Assembly: GCF_002220365.1 (NCBI RefSeq)
Contig: NZ_MTHB01000301.1
Coordinates: forward strand, 1-58,579
From: Caballeronia sordidicola
GTDB taxonomy: Bacteria > Pseudomonadota > Gammaproteobacteria > Burkholderiales > Burkholderiaceae
Direction: 5' to 3'
DNA: 58,579 bases
The notes under the pieces are model-generated. The model did no database searches. It had not been told where the DNA came from and was given only the letters and a program-made list of their open reading frames with translations. The position numbers and the translations under genes are program-made. This document shows, one piece after another, positions 1 to 8,070 of this stretch (position 1 is the stretch's first letter; each line of letters starts with the position of its first letter).

Positions 1-19
1 CCGCGAGTTTCTTCATCAT
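1..19 (-). CDS. Start of an ORF leaving the window (partial)
   Basis: Reading leftwards on the minus strand, ATG ATG AAG AAA CTC GCG begins at 19 and runs off the window edge. It lies 13 bp after the stop of the small ORF at 33-212, so the two could form one transcript. Only six residues are visible (MMKKLA), so no function can be given and the start itself is uncertain. Confidence 0.25.
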
Positions 20-32
20 CGCAGCGGCCAAC

Positions 33-212
33 CTAGTCGCGCTTCCTGGTTTTCCTGAGCTGAGCTGCTTCCTGTTTCAGTTGCTCAGACTCATCCTGCA
101 AGTCATTAGCGATGTCCGTCAGTTTCTCTACCCACGCTAGCACTTCAAGCTCCGACGGCGTTAGTCCCTCTCGAGCGATGTCGGGTAGTGAGAATTTTTT
201 TGGAAGAGTCAC
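33..212 (-). CDS. Small hypothetical protein, 59 aa
   Basis: An open frame from GTG at 212 to TAG at 33 encodes a charged, mostly helical peptide. It starts MTLPKKFSLPDIAREG and ends with a Glu/Gln/Lys-rich amphipathic helix and a basic tail (RKTRKRD). An in-frame TGA sits just upstream of the GTG, and there is no clear Shine-Dalgarno sequence. The heptad-like composition suggests a short coiled coil. I do not recognise the family. It may be a real small gene or the tail of a broken one. Confidence 0.4.
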   Translation of the reverse strand: MTLPKKFSLPDIAREGLTPSELEVLAWVEKLTDIANDLQDESEQLKQEAAQLRKTRKRD

Positions 213-521
213 GAGTGCGGATCAAATGATGTTGGTGCGACAAACGTTAACATCGTCATCCGCAGTTTACAAGCGCAATCATGAGCGCACGCAACGAAGC
301 TATCGGCTACCTCGACCGCGTGCGCAGATCAAATAACACAGCACGGCGCGTGGTGCTCGCCCCGGGTTATTGAGAAGTTACCGGAAAATTCCGTAAGTCC
401 TTCTCCCATAAGCCTTTCCGCTATTCTGCGGGTCCTGAAAAAGCGTCCGGCGGGTCACGTCCGCGCCCAACCTATGGGACAATCACGCTTCTTCAGCGAT
501 ATCAACCCCGCACTTACCCCA
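213..521. other. Intergenic region, no gene seen
   Basis: About 300 bp between the small minus-strand ORF and the MFS gene. Short frames are present but none has convincing composition or a ribosome-binding site. It presumably holds the promoter of the MFS gene, but I cannot point to definite -35/-10 boxes. Confidence 0.4.
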
Positions 522-1736
522 ATGTCTACCGAAGCCCCGCTGTCCCGACGCGCCGATCTAGCCATTACCGGGCGGATCGTCTCGGTCGTCACGTTCACGT
601 TCATTTGTTACCTGACCATCGGTGTCCCGCTCGCGGTGCTGCCTGGTTTCGTGCATACGGATCTCGGCTACGGGTCGGTGATGGCAGGCGTGGCAATTAG
701 CGTGCAGTACTTCGCCACGCTCGCCTCGCGGCCGCTCGCCGGGCGCACGGCGGACACCATCGGGCCTAAGCAGACGGTGCTGTACGGGCTGACCGCCTGC
801 GCGATCAGCGGCGTGCTGCTGCTCAGCGCGGCGCTTGCGTCGCAATGGCATTCGGTGAGCCTGGGGCTGCTGATCGTCGGCCGTCTTGTGCTTGGCTTCG
901 GCGAAAGCTGGGTGGGAACCGGCGCGATCACGTGGGGTATCGGACGCGTCGGCGCCGCCGGGAGTGGCCGGGTGATCTCGTGGAACGGCATTGCCACGTA
1001 TGGCGCGCTGGCTATTGGCGCTCCGCTTGGCGTGGCGATGGAACGCTCGCTCGGATTTGCGTCGCTGGGTGTGCTCGTGATCGCGCTCGGGGGGCTTGGT
1101 TACTGGCTCGCCACACGCATGGCGGCGGTGCCGATCGTGCATGGCGAGCGCATGTCGTATCGCAGCGTGTTCTTTCGGGTGCTGCCGCACGGCATGGGTC
1201 TCGCGCTGGGATCGGCGGGATTTGGGTCGATCGCCACCTTCATCACGCTCTTTTATGCCGCGCACAACTGGCCTGACGCAGCGCTTTCGCTGACCGTGTT
1301 CGGCACGATGTTCGTCGGCTCCCGGCTCTTGTTTGCCAACACCATCAAGGTCTTCGGCGGCTTTCGCGTGGCTATCGTCTCGTTTGCGTTCGAATGCGTC
1401 GGCCTGCTGATGCTCTGGCTTGCGGCAGACCCCGCCTTTGCACTCGCGGGCGCCGCGCTGACCGGGTTTGGCTTCGCGCTGATCTTCCCGGCGCTCGGCG
1501 TGGAAGCGGTCGGGCTCGTGCCGCCGGCCAGCCGGGGCGCGGCGTTGTCGGCGTATTCGGTGTTCCTCGATTTGTCGCTGGGCGTGACGGGGCCGCTGGC
1601 CGGATATATCGCCGGGGAGTTCGGCTTCAGCTCCGTGTACCTGTTCGCCGCGGTTGCATCGGCGGCGGGCGTGGCGTTGACCGTCGCGCTGTATTTGCGT
1701 ACCGGGCGTGGACTGGGCGGCGCTGCGACGGCTTAG
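522..1736 (+). CDS. MFS transporter, YhhS/YfcJ-like
   Basis: A 404-residue inner-membrane protein with about twelve hydrophobic helices, typical of a major facilitator drug/sugar exporter. The loop between helices 2 and 3 carries a motif A-like stretch (GRTADTIGPKQ, around residue 85). The first helix region (CYLTIGVPLAVLPGFVH) resembles the YhhS/YfcJ group, whose substrates are poorly defined. The frame is open from 474, but ATG at 522 (MSTEAPLSRRADLA) places the usual short cytoplasmic tail before helix 1. It is monocistronic and followed by a strong hairpin. Substrate cannot be deduced. Confidence 0.85.
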   Translation: MSTEAPLSRRADLAITGRIVSVVTFTFICYLTIGVPLAVLPGFVHTDLGYGSVMAGVAISVQYFATLASRPLAGRTADTIGPKQTVLYGLTACAISGVLLLSAALASQWHSVSLGLLIVGRLVLGFGESWVGTGAITWGIGRVGAAGSGRVISWNGIATYGALAIGAPLGVAMERSLGFASLGVLVIALGGLGYWLATRMAAVPIVHGERMSYRSVFFRVLPHGMGLALGSAGFGSIATFITLFYAAHNWPDAALSLTVFGTMFVGSRLLFANTIKVFGGFRVAIVSFAFECVGLLMLWLAADPAFALAGAALTGFGFALIFPALGVEAVGLVPPASRGAALSAYSVFLDLSLGVTGPLAGYIAGEFGFSSVYLFAAVASAAGVALTVALYLRTGRGLGGAATA

Positions 1737-1759
1737 AACGCCGGATTGCTCGATCGATG

Positions 1760-1790
1760 AAACGTCCGCTTCGGCGGACGTTTTGCTTTG
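1760..1790 (+). terminator. Rho-independent terminator after MFS gene
   Basis: A perfect 9-bp stem (AACGTCCGC / GCGGACGTT, 1761-1769 and 1774-1782) with a 4-nt loop is followed by TTGCTTTG, 24 bp after the stop codon. Confidence 0.8.
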
Positions 1791-1903
1791 GCGTGCTCCA
1801 ACGGAAGAGGGAGGACCCTAAGGCATGGCCCTCATCCCCCATGCCATAATTTCCGGCCGCTATCCCGCGATAGCAATTGTCCTGTCTCACGAGTCCGCCG
1901 ACC

Positions 1904-2485
1904 ATGTCCAACCCGCTTTCCCGCCATTTCCTGAGCATGGCCTATAACAGCGCCTGGTCGAATCATCGTCTGTTGAAGGCTTGCGCTCAGCTGACCCAGG
2001 CGGATTTCGTCGCGCATCGAACCAGCTTCTTTCCATCGATCAAGGCAACGCTCAACCACAATCTGAGCGTCGACTGGTTTTACGTCGACGCGCTCGAACG
2101 CGAGCAGCGCAACGAGCCGCCTCATCCGCAGATCATGTCTTTCTTCGATCCGGAAGAACCCTTCGATACCTGCGTCGACCTCCAGCGCGAGCAACGGCTG
2201 GCGGATCGGCGGCTCATCGACTACTGCGCTCATCTCACCGACGACACCCTCGAGCGTCAGGTCACCCTCCTTCGTCCTCGTGCAAAACAGCAGGAAACCC
2301 GCACGCGGTTACTTGGACATGTGTTCCAGCATCAGATCCATCATCGCGGGCAAGTGCACGCCATGCTTGCCGGAACGTCGGTCCCGCCCCCGCAGCTCGA
2401 CGAATTTTTCTGCGAGATCGATGCCGAGCTCCGCGCCACCGATCTGGCCGAAATGGGCCTGAGCGAATCGGCTGTCTGGGAATAA
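1904..2485 (+). CDS. DinB family protein
   Basis: A 193-residue soluble protein of the DinB/YfiT four-helix-bundle superfamily, whose members bind a metal through three histidines. The likely ligands are His52 (in NHNL) and His143/His147 (in FQHQIHHRGQ), the expected spacing. Usual length is 150-200 residues. ATG at 1904 (MSNPLSRHFL) is preferred over an upstream in-frame ATG at 1877 because homologues start close to the first helix. Family members include thiol-dependent transferases and many DNA-damage-inducible proteins of unknown function, so no substrate is proposed. Confidence 0.85.
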   Translation: MSNPLSRHFLSMAYNSAWSNHRLLKACAQLTQADFVAHRTSFFPSIKATLNHNLSVDWFYVDALEREQRNEPPHPQIMSFFDPEEPFDTCVDLQREQRLADRRLIDYCAHLTDDTLERQVTLLRPRAKQQETRTRLLGHVFQHQIHHRGQVHAMLAGTSVPPPQLDEFFCEIDAELRATDLAEMGLSESAVWE

Positions 2486-2591
2486 ACGCAGGGCTCACTT
2501 GCCTCCGCCCACGGGTGCCGCTTCTCATTCAATCCCCGTCGCCGCGCTGCTTGTCTTAGAATCTGCCCTTGGTCCCCACTTCCTGCGCCCT

Positions 2592-3338
2592 ATGAACACG
2601 ACATCGGAAGATCGCTGGCGCGACTTGCGCCCGGACCCGGACAGTGACACCCCGCTTTATCTCCAGCTCGCCCGCAAGCTCGGCAACGCAATCCACGACA
2701 ATCGCTGGAACGCGGGTGAAGCGCTGCCCTCGGAGCGCGTGTTGTCGGAGGCGCTCGGGGTATCGCGGATCACGTCGCGTAAAGCAATCGCATTGCTGGT
2801 CGAACAAGGGCTGATCCGGCGCACACAAGGCGCCGGATCATTCATCACGCCGCGCTATGAAGATCCGCTGTCGCGGCTGTCGAGCTTCAGCGAAATGCTG
2901 CGCCGACGCGGTTTTACCCCCGGCTCGAAATGGCTCTCCCGCGTGATCGAGCCCGCGAATCGCGATGAAGTGATCCAGCTCGGGTTGTCGCCGGCGGCGG
3001 CCGTAACCCGCTTGCGCCGCTTGCGCACGGCCGACGGCATTGTGATGGCCGTTGAAAATTCCACGTTTCCGGCGGCGCTGATTCCGGACCCGCAGGCCGT
3101 TGGCGATTCGCTTTACAGCTTTCTGGAGCAGCGCAACCTGTCGATCGTGCGAGCCCTGCAGCATTTCCGCGCGGTGAATGCGAGCGATGAGATCGCCGAG
3201 CAAATGGGCATCGCGCCGCACGACGCGCTGCTGCTGATCACGCGCGTGGGGTATACGGCCGACCAGCGCCCGATCGAACTCACCGATACCTATTGCCGCA
3301 ACGACTACTACGATTTCGTCGCGGAATTGCGCAAGTAG
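2592..3338 (+). CDS. GntR/HutC-family transcriptional regulator
   Basis: A 248-residue regulator with an N-terminal winged helix-turn-helix (about residues 20-88; PSERVLSEALGVSRITSRKA) and a C-terminal UTRA ligand-binding domain (about 100-245). This is the layout of HutC/NagR-type repressors that sense small metabolites such as sugar phosphates or urocanate. The start is ATG at 2592 (MNTTSEDRW); the frame is open further upstream but is unlike the family there. It is convergent with the CoA-transferase gene, with stops 10 bp apart. The operator and effector are not visible. Confidence 0.88.
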   Translation: MNTTSEDRWRDLRPDPDSDTPLYLQLARKLGNAIHDNRWNAGEALPSERVLSEALGVSRITSRKAIALLVEQGLIRRTQGAGSFITPRYEDPLSRLSSFSEMLRRRGFTPGSKWLSRVIEPANRDEVIQLGLSPAAAVTRLRRLRTADGIVMAVENSTFPAALIPDPQAVGDSLYSFLEQRNLSIVRALQHFRAVNASDEIAEQMGIAPHDALLLITRVGYTADQRPIELTDTYCRNDYYDFVAELRK

Positions 3339-3348
3339 TCGTACGTAG

Positions 3349-4731
3349 CTACCACCAGCGCGGCTGGTCGGTCCCGATAGGCACCGGTGGTGAAACCCAG
3401 TACGGCGGCGTCAGCGACATGCGTTCAGGCGGCTGCGTGCACGTGAGCGGTCCGAACGGCGAGGCGATGGTTTGCAGCATGTCGCGGACATCGTCGAGTT
3501 GGGGATCGGGTACGTTCTGGCCATCTTCGATCAGACCCATCGATTGCAGCCAGCGCCCGGTCCGCGCCAGCGCCACCCGCACATGCCAGCTCCCCCCTTG
3601 CGTGGCGCGTCGTTGCAGCGCGATCATCGCGCCCAGTGCCGCGAGATAACCGGTGGCGTGATCGAGTGCCTGACACGGTAGATGGCGAGGTTGGGTCTGA
3701 CCAGCCGCCTGCGCTTCGGTCCACGCAATCCCGCTCGCTGATTGCACGAGGCTGTCGAAGCCGCGCCGCTGTGACCAGGGGCCTTTGTGCCCATACGCCG
3801 AGATCGTCACGTACACGATACCCGGGCGCAGGCGCGCAGCCTCTTCCGGGCCGAAGCCATGTGCAGCCAGCGCGCCGGGACGATAGCCTTGCAGGAATAC
3901 ATCGGCATCTTTCAATAGCGCACGCAGCAATTCGCGGTCGTTTTCTTCGCGAAGGTCGAGCGTCGCCGAGCGTTTGCCGCGGCCGTTGTCGATGACTAAC
4001 GGTGCAATGTTCGGCAGATGCGCACCGTTGATCAGCAGGACATCGGCACCGTGCTGGGCGAGCGTTCGCCCCGCTACCGGCCCCGCGATGATCCGGCTCA
4101 GGTCCAGCACGCGCACGTCTGCCAAAGGCCGTTGCGGCTCGCCTTGGCCGATGGGTTCCGGCGGGGTATCGTCGAGTTTGACGATCTCCAGCAGCGGTAT
4201 TTCCGCAATCGCTTGGGCCTGCGGCGTGAGCGCCCACTCCTCGGGCGTGCGGATCAGCGCGGCGCATAGTCCGGCATCAGCGAGCGCCTCGTCCAGGCTT
4301 GCGCCGCTCCATTCACGGATGGCCTGCGTGACGCCGGCGTGATCGTTCGGGCAGCCCAGCAGCTTCACCACATTATCGCGATGATGCTTGAAGTTGGTAT
4401 GAAGCTGGATCCAGCGGCCGTCACGGGTCTCGTAGAAGCCCATTAGCGGATCGCGCAGCTCCGGCGGGTTCTCGGTTCCGATGCGTAAGTAACGCTCGCT
4501 GCGAAACGCGATTGCCGCGCGGCGCGTGTAGATGTGCACATCTTGCTGCCGCCCGGTGCGATGCCTGAAGCATTCCGCTGCCGCCAACGCCGAGGCGCCC
4601 ACGCTCGCCGCCGCCAGATCACTCACCCGATACACCGACGGCAGTTGGCGTTCATCGCCGCTGATCGTGAGGCGTTCAAGCGCCTCAGGATCTCCCTGCG
4701 CCAGACGCCAGAGTTCTTCGACAGGTTTCAT
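3349..4731 (-). CDS. CoA-transferase family III (CaiB/BaiF) with permuted domain order
   Basis: A 460-residue protein of the formyl-CoA transferase/CaiB superfamily, which moves CoA between carboxylic acids. The typical N-terminal block (VRVLDLSRIIAGPVAGRTLA) does not begin the protein but appears near residue 205. The stretch ahead of it (GFYETRDGRWIQLHTNF) resembles the C-terminal part of ordinary members. The likely catalytic Asp lies in QALDHATGY. ATG at 4731 is chosen because AAGGAG sits 7 nt upstream; an ATG two codons earlier is too close. Substrate is unknown. Confidence 0.8.
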   Translation of the reverse strand: MKPVEELWRLAQGDPEALERLTISGDERQLPSVYRVSDLAAASVGASALAAAECFRHRTGRQQDVHIYTRRAAIAFRSERYLRIGTENPPELRDPLMGFYETRDGRWIQLHTNFKHHRDNVVKLLGCPNDHAGVTQAIREWSGASLDEALADAGLCAALIRTPEEWALTPQAQAIAEIPLLEIVKLDDTPPEPIGQGEPQRPLADVRVLDLSRIIAGPVAGRTLAQHGADVLLINGAHLPNIAPLVIDNGRGKRSATLDLREENDRELLRALLKDADVFLQGYRPGALAAHGFGPEEAARLRPGIVYVTISAYGHKGPWSQRRGFDSLVQSASGIAWTEAQAAGQTQPRHLPCQALDHATGYLAALGAMIALQRRATQGGSWHVRVALARTGRWLQSMGLIEDGQNVPDPQLDDVRDMLQTIASPFGPLTCTQPPERMSLTPPYWVSPPVPIGTDQPRWW

Positions 4732-4837
4732 AGCCATGCTCCTTCTCAATGCCGCTTGGTCCACCCGGGGTCCGCAGGTTCACCCTCGATGATATCGACT
4801 GCCGGCGCACCCATCCGTTTGCCGTCCGATTCCCGTC

Positions 4838-4876
4838 CGGTCCAATCGGTCTAACCGGTCTAGACGGTCTAGACGG
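4838..4876. repeat. 9-bp tandem repeat
   Basis: Four consecutive 9-bp units: CGGTCCAAT, CGGTCTAAC, CGGTCTAGA, CGGTCTAGA. The last two are identical and the first two have drifted. It lies between the start of the CoA-transferase gene and the start of the MFS gene, so it may sit in either promoter. Confidence 0.8.
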
Positions 4877-4959
4877 CGTGCCGATTGTGGCGCACATCGG
4901 TACGCAATCCGTGCGCACATCCACGTAAAATCACGGCACTCCCTCCGCCGGCTCCTTTC

Positions 4960-6408
4960 ATGCCCGACACAATCCGCTCGAACGTTGCACCCACGCCCTC
5001 GCCCCAATCGCTCACGATCATGCTGTGGCTTGTCGCCACGGGCTTTTTCATGCAGACGCTCGATTCAACCATCGTCAACACCGCCCTGCCCGCCATGGCC
5101 CGAAGCCTCGGTGAAGCGCCGCTGCGAATGCAAGGCGTGGTGATCGCGTATTCGTTGACCATGGCGACCGTCATTCCTTTTTCCGGGTGGCTAGCCGACA
5201 AACTCGGCACGCGCCACGTCTTCTTCAGCGCAATCCTGATCTTCACCATCGGTTCGTTGCTTTGCGCCAACGCCCACACGCTCATGCAACTCGTGATTTA
5301 TCGCGTGGTGCAAGGGGTGGGGGGCGCCATGCTGCTGCCCGTCGGGCGCCTCGCGTTGCTGCGCGTGGTGCCCGCCGAACGTTATCTCAGCGCCATGTCG
5401 TTTGTCGCCATTCCGGGGCTGATCGGGCCGCTTATCGGACCGACGCTCGGCGGCTGGATCGTGCAGATTGCGTCGTGGCACTGGATCTTCCTGATCAACG
5501 TACCCGTGGGCGTGATCGGCTGTATTGCCACGCGGCTTTTCATGACCGATAGCCGCAACCCGTCCACCGCTCCCTTCGATCTCGCCGGTTACCTGCTGCT
5601 CGCGGTCGGCATGATCGCGCTGACCATCTCGCTCGACGGCCTCGCCGATCTCGGCCTCCAGCACGCCATCGTGCTCGTGTTGCTCGTGCTGAGCATGGCA
5701 TGTTTTGTCGCGTACGGACTGCACGCCGTACGCGTTGCACAACCAATCTTCTCGCTCGATCTCTTCAAGATCCATACGTTCAGCGTCGGCTTGCTCGGCA
5801 ATCTGTTCGCTCGCATAGGCAGCGGCGCGATGCCGTATCTGCTGCCGCTGCTGCTCCAGATCAGTCTCGGCTATTCCGCGTTCCAAGCCGGTCTCATGAT
5901 GCTGCCCGTGGCCGCTGCCGGGATGTTGTCGAAGCGCATTGTGACGAGCCTGATCATGAAGCGCGGGTATCGGAAGGTACTGATGGTCAACACGGTGCTC
6001 GTCGGACTCACGATGGCAAGTTTCTCGCTCACCAGCGCCGAGCAGCCTCTGTGGCTGCGCCTCGTTCAGCTGGCGTTCTTCGGCGGCGTCAACTCCATCC
6101 AGTTCACCGCGATGAACACGCTCACGCTGAAAGACCTGGGAACCGGCGGCGCGAGCAGCGGCAATAGCTTGTTCTCGCTCGTGCAGATGCTCTCGATGAG
6201 TCTGGGCGTCACGATCGCCGGCGCAGTGCTCGCGACCTTCACCGGCATCCTGCCCCGCGTCACCGCGACGAATTCGCTGCCCGCCTTTCACGCGACGTTC
6301 CTCTGCGTTGGCATTATTACGGCTGCGTCAGCGTGGATCTTTGCGCAGCTCGGGCCGGAAATCCGCGCCGTGAATACCAAGAAAACCGATCCCTCCGAAG
6401 CACATTAA
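4960..6408 (+). CDS. DHA2-family MFS multidrug exporter (MdtD-like)
   Basis: A 482-residue polytopic membrane protein with about fourteen hydrophobic segments, the size and pattern of DHA2 drug:proton antiporters. Motif D1-like LDSTIVNTALPAMA follows helix 1, motif A-like GWLADKLGTRHVF lies between helices 2 and 3, and motif C-like GPLIGPTLGGW falls in helix 5. It best resembles MdtD-type transporters. ATG at 4960 (MPDTIRSN) gives a short cytoplasmic tail; upstream codons in the open frame are not transporter-like. No membrane-fusion partner gene lies alongside, so it probably acts alone in the inner membrane. Confidence 0.88.
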   Translation: MPDTIRSNVAPTPSPQSLTIMLWLVATGFFMQTLDSTIVNTALPAMARSLGEAPLRMQGVVIAYSLTMATVIPFSGWLADKLGTRHVFFSAILIFTIGSLLCANAHTLMQLVIYRVVQGVGGAMLLPVGRLALLRVVPAERYLSAMSFVAIPGLIGPLIGPTLGGWIVQIASWHWIFLINVPVGVIGCIATRLFMTDSRNPSTAPFDLAGYLLLAVGMIALTISLDGLADLGLQHAIVLVLLVLSMACFVAYGLHAVRVAQPIFSLDLFKIHTFSVGLLGNLFARIGSGAMPYLLPLLLQISLGYSAFQAGLMMLPVAAAGMLSKRIVTSLIMKRGYRKVLMVNTVLVGLTMASFSLTSAEQPLWLRLVQLAFFGGVNSIQFTAMNTLTLKDLGTGGASSGNSLFSLVQMLSMSLGVTIAGAVLATFTGILPRVTATNSLPAFHATFLCVGIITAASAWIFAQLGPEIRAVNTKKTDPSEAH

Positions 6409-6765
6409 GGCGCTGGCGACGCTGCTTTGCCTTGCGCTCGCTGCGCGCTTGTTGCTCGCTGCTCGTTGCTCGTTATACGCACCGCTGCCCGCTCCTTGCG
6501 TTGATGGGTGCCAACAACGCGCCACCTCGATCCATCTCCCGTGCGTGCTGCACTACGAACGTGCATGCGGTCTCGCCGCTTCCCTGCCTTTAGAACCGGC
6601 GCCGCAGCTGCGCCCCAGCCAGGCCCGGTTTCGGCGGGAATATCTCAATTGTCCGGCAAATGCGCATATTTCTTGCTCTTCCGGGAGGGGCCCTATCCTG
6701 TAAACTAGTTCTTTCCCGATGTTTACTCCCACTCGAGCCGCGTTCGAACGCCTGCCAAAACCACC
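6409..6765. other. Intergenic region
   Basis: 357 bp without a convincing gene. The left part is a low-complexity run of GCTCGCTGC/GCTCGTTGC words. The right part (about 6640-6730) is more AT-rich and probably contains the promoter of the EAL-domain gene. Confidence 0.4.
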
Positions 6766-8040
6766 ATGAGCATGGTTGATCTCGACCCTCCCCGCTTTCA
6801 GCCACCGCGTCCCGTTGCGGAAGACGATGGTTCGCGGCGCACTGTCCTGTACGGCGAATACACGGTGTTCAGCGTTTTCCAGCCCGTGTTCTCCGTGTCT
6901 CACCGGCGCGCGATCGGTTATCACGCGTCGCTGCGAGCCCGGGACGATTCCGGCCGGCAAGTCCCCTCGCATGAAGTCTTCACGCAGGCAGCACGGCGCG
7001 GGGATCTGCTCGAACTGGGCCGGTTGGCCGAATCGCTGCATCTGGGCAATTTCTTTTCCTTCGATAGCGACGACGAATGGCTGTTCCTCAGCCTCCATCC
7101 GGCCGCGTTGATGGACACGAGCTACGGCGACGCGCTGCTGGCATCGCTGAAAAACATCGGTCTGCCGCCGCAGCGCGTCGTGCTGGAAGTGCCCGAGCAA
7201 GCGGGCGGCGAGACTACGCGCTTTGCTGAAATCATCGATTCATTGCGCAAGTCCGGCTTTCTGATCGCGTTGGACGGCTTCGGCGTGAAGCATTCGAATA
7301 TCGACCGCGTGTGGCATCTGCGGCCCGATATCGTGACGCTCGACCGCTGCATCCTGCAGCAGGCGAGCGAACATTCGCATATCGAGCGCGTGTTACCGGG
7401 GCTTGTTTCCCTGCTGCACGAGTCCGGTCAACTGGTCTTGATGGGTGGCCTGAGCACCGAACGCGACGCGCTGATCGCGCTCGAATGCAACGTCGATTTC
7501 GTGCAGGGCGCGTATTTCGCGGGCCCGAGCGTGGAAGCCGTGAAACCGCAAGCCGCGCAAGGCGTGCTGGACGCGTTGTCTGCCGCGTCCCGCGAGCGCG
7601 TGGCCGCGCGTGAACGCACGCAGTCAGCGCGGCTCGCGCCGTATGTCGGCGCGCTGGAAACAGCGGCGGCGCGTCTGATCGAAGGCGAAACGCTCGCCAA
7701 TGCGACCCGCACGCTATTGCAGCTTCACGAAACGGCGCGCTGCTTCCTGCTCGATGCATCGGGACGGCAGATTGGCGACAACGTCTTGCCCGTCGCGCGT
7801 GCCTCGCAACGTGCCAAGCGTTTTCGGCCGCTGCTGCATTCTGAAGGCGCGAGCTGGGAACGCCGGCCTTATTTCATCGAAGCATTGCGCACGCCGGACC
7901 GGGTTCATCTGACCGCGCCGTATCTGTCGATCAACGAAGCGCATCTCTGCGTAACGGCGTCCATCGCCGCGCATACGCCGCGCGGCTTGCAGGTCCTGTG
8001 TGTCGATATCAACTGGGACGTGACGTCGCAACGGCGTTGA
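6766..8040 (+). CDS. Degenerate EAL-domain protein with C-terminal sensory domain
   Basis: A 424-residue protein. Residues about 30-265 form an EAL-type fold (FQPVFSV, then VLEVPEQ, then DGFGVKHSNIDRV). The signature EAL is replaced by HAS (YHASLR), the later DFG/D-K motif is altered, and the catalytic Glu of the EGVE motif is Gly (MGGLST). Loss of these residues predicts no c-di-GMP hydrolysis and perhaps a binding or protein-docking role. The C-terminal part (about 310-420, ending in PYLSINEAHLCVTASI) resembles the PAS/Cache-like domain of Bacillus YkuI. It is convergent with the kinase gene at 8071. Start could also be the ATG at 6772. Confidence 0.8.
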   Translation: MSMVDLDPPRFQPPRPVAEDDGSRRTVLYGEYTVFSVFQPVFSVSHRRAIGYHASLRARDDSGRQVPSHEVFTQAARRGDLLELGRLAESLHLGNFFSFDSDDEWLFLSLHPAALMDTSYGDALLASLKNIGLPPQRVVLEVPEQAGGETTRFAEIIDSLRKSGFLIALDGFGVKHSNIDRVWHLRPDIVTLDRCILQQASEHSHIERVLPGLVSLLHESGQLVLMGGLSTERDALIALECNVDFVQGAYFAGPSVEAVKPQAAQGVLDALSAASRERVAARERTQSARLAPYVGALETAAARLIEGETLANATRTLLQLHETARCFLLDASGRQIGDNVLPVARASQRAKRFRPLLHSEGASWERRPYFIEALRTPDRVHLTAPYLSINEAHLCVTASIAAHTPRGLQVLCVDINWDVTSQRR

Positions 8041-8070
8041 ACGTTGAGCAGCGCAAGCAGACTCGCTGAA

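Noticed and set aside
5191..6291. Long minus-strand open frame (366 codons) inside the MFS gene
   Set aside because: Antisense shadow of a GC-rich gene; rich in His/Arg/Glu without domain structure, and the plus strand encodes a clear transporter.
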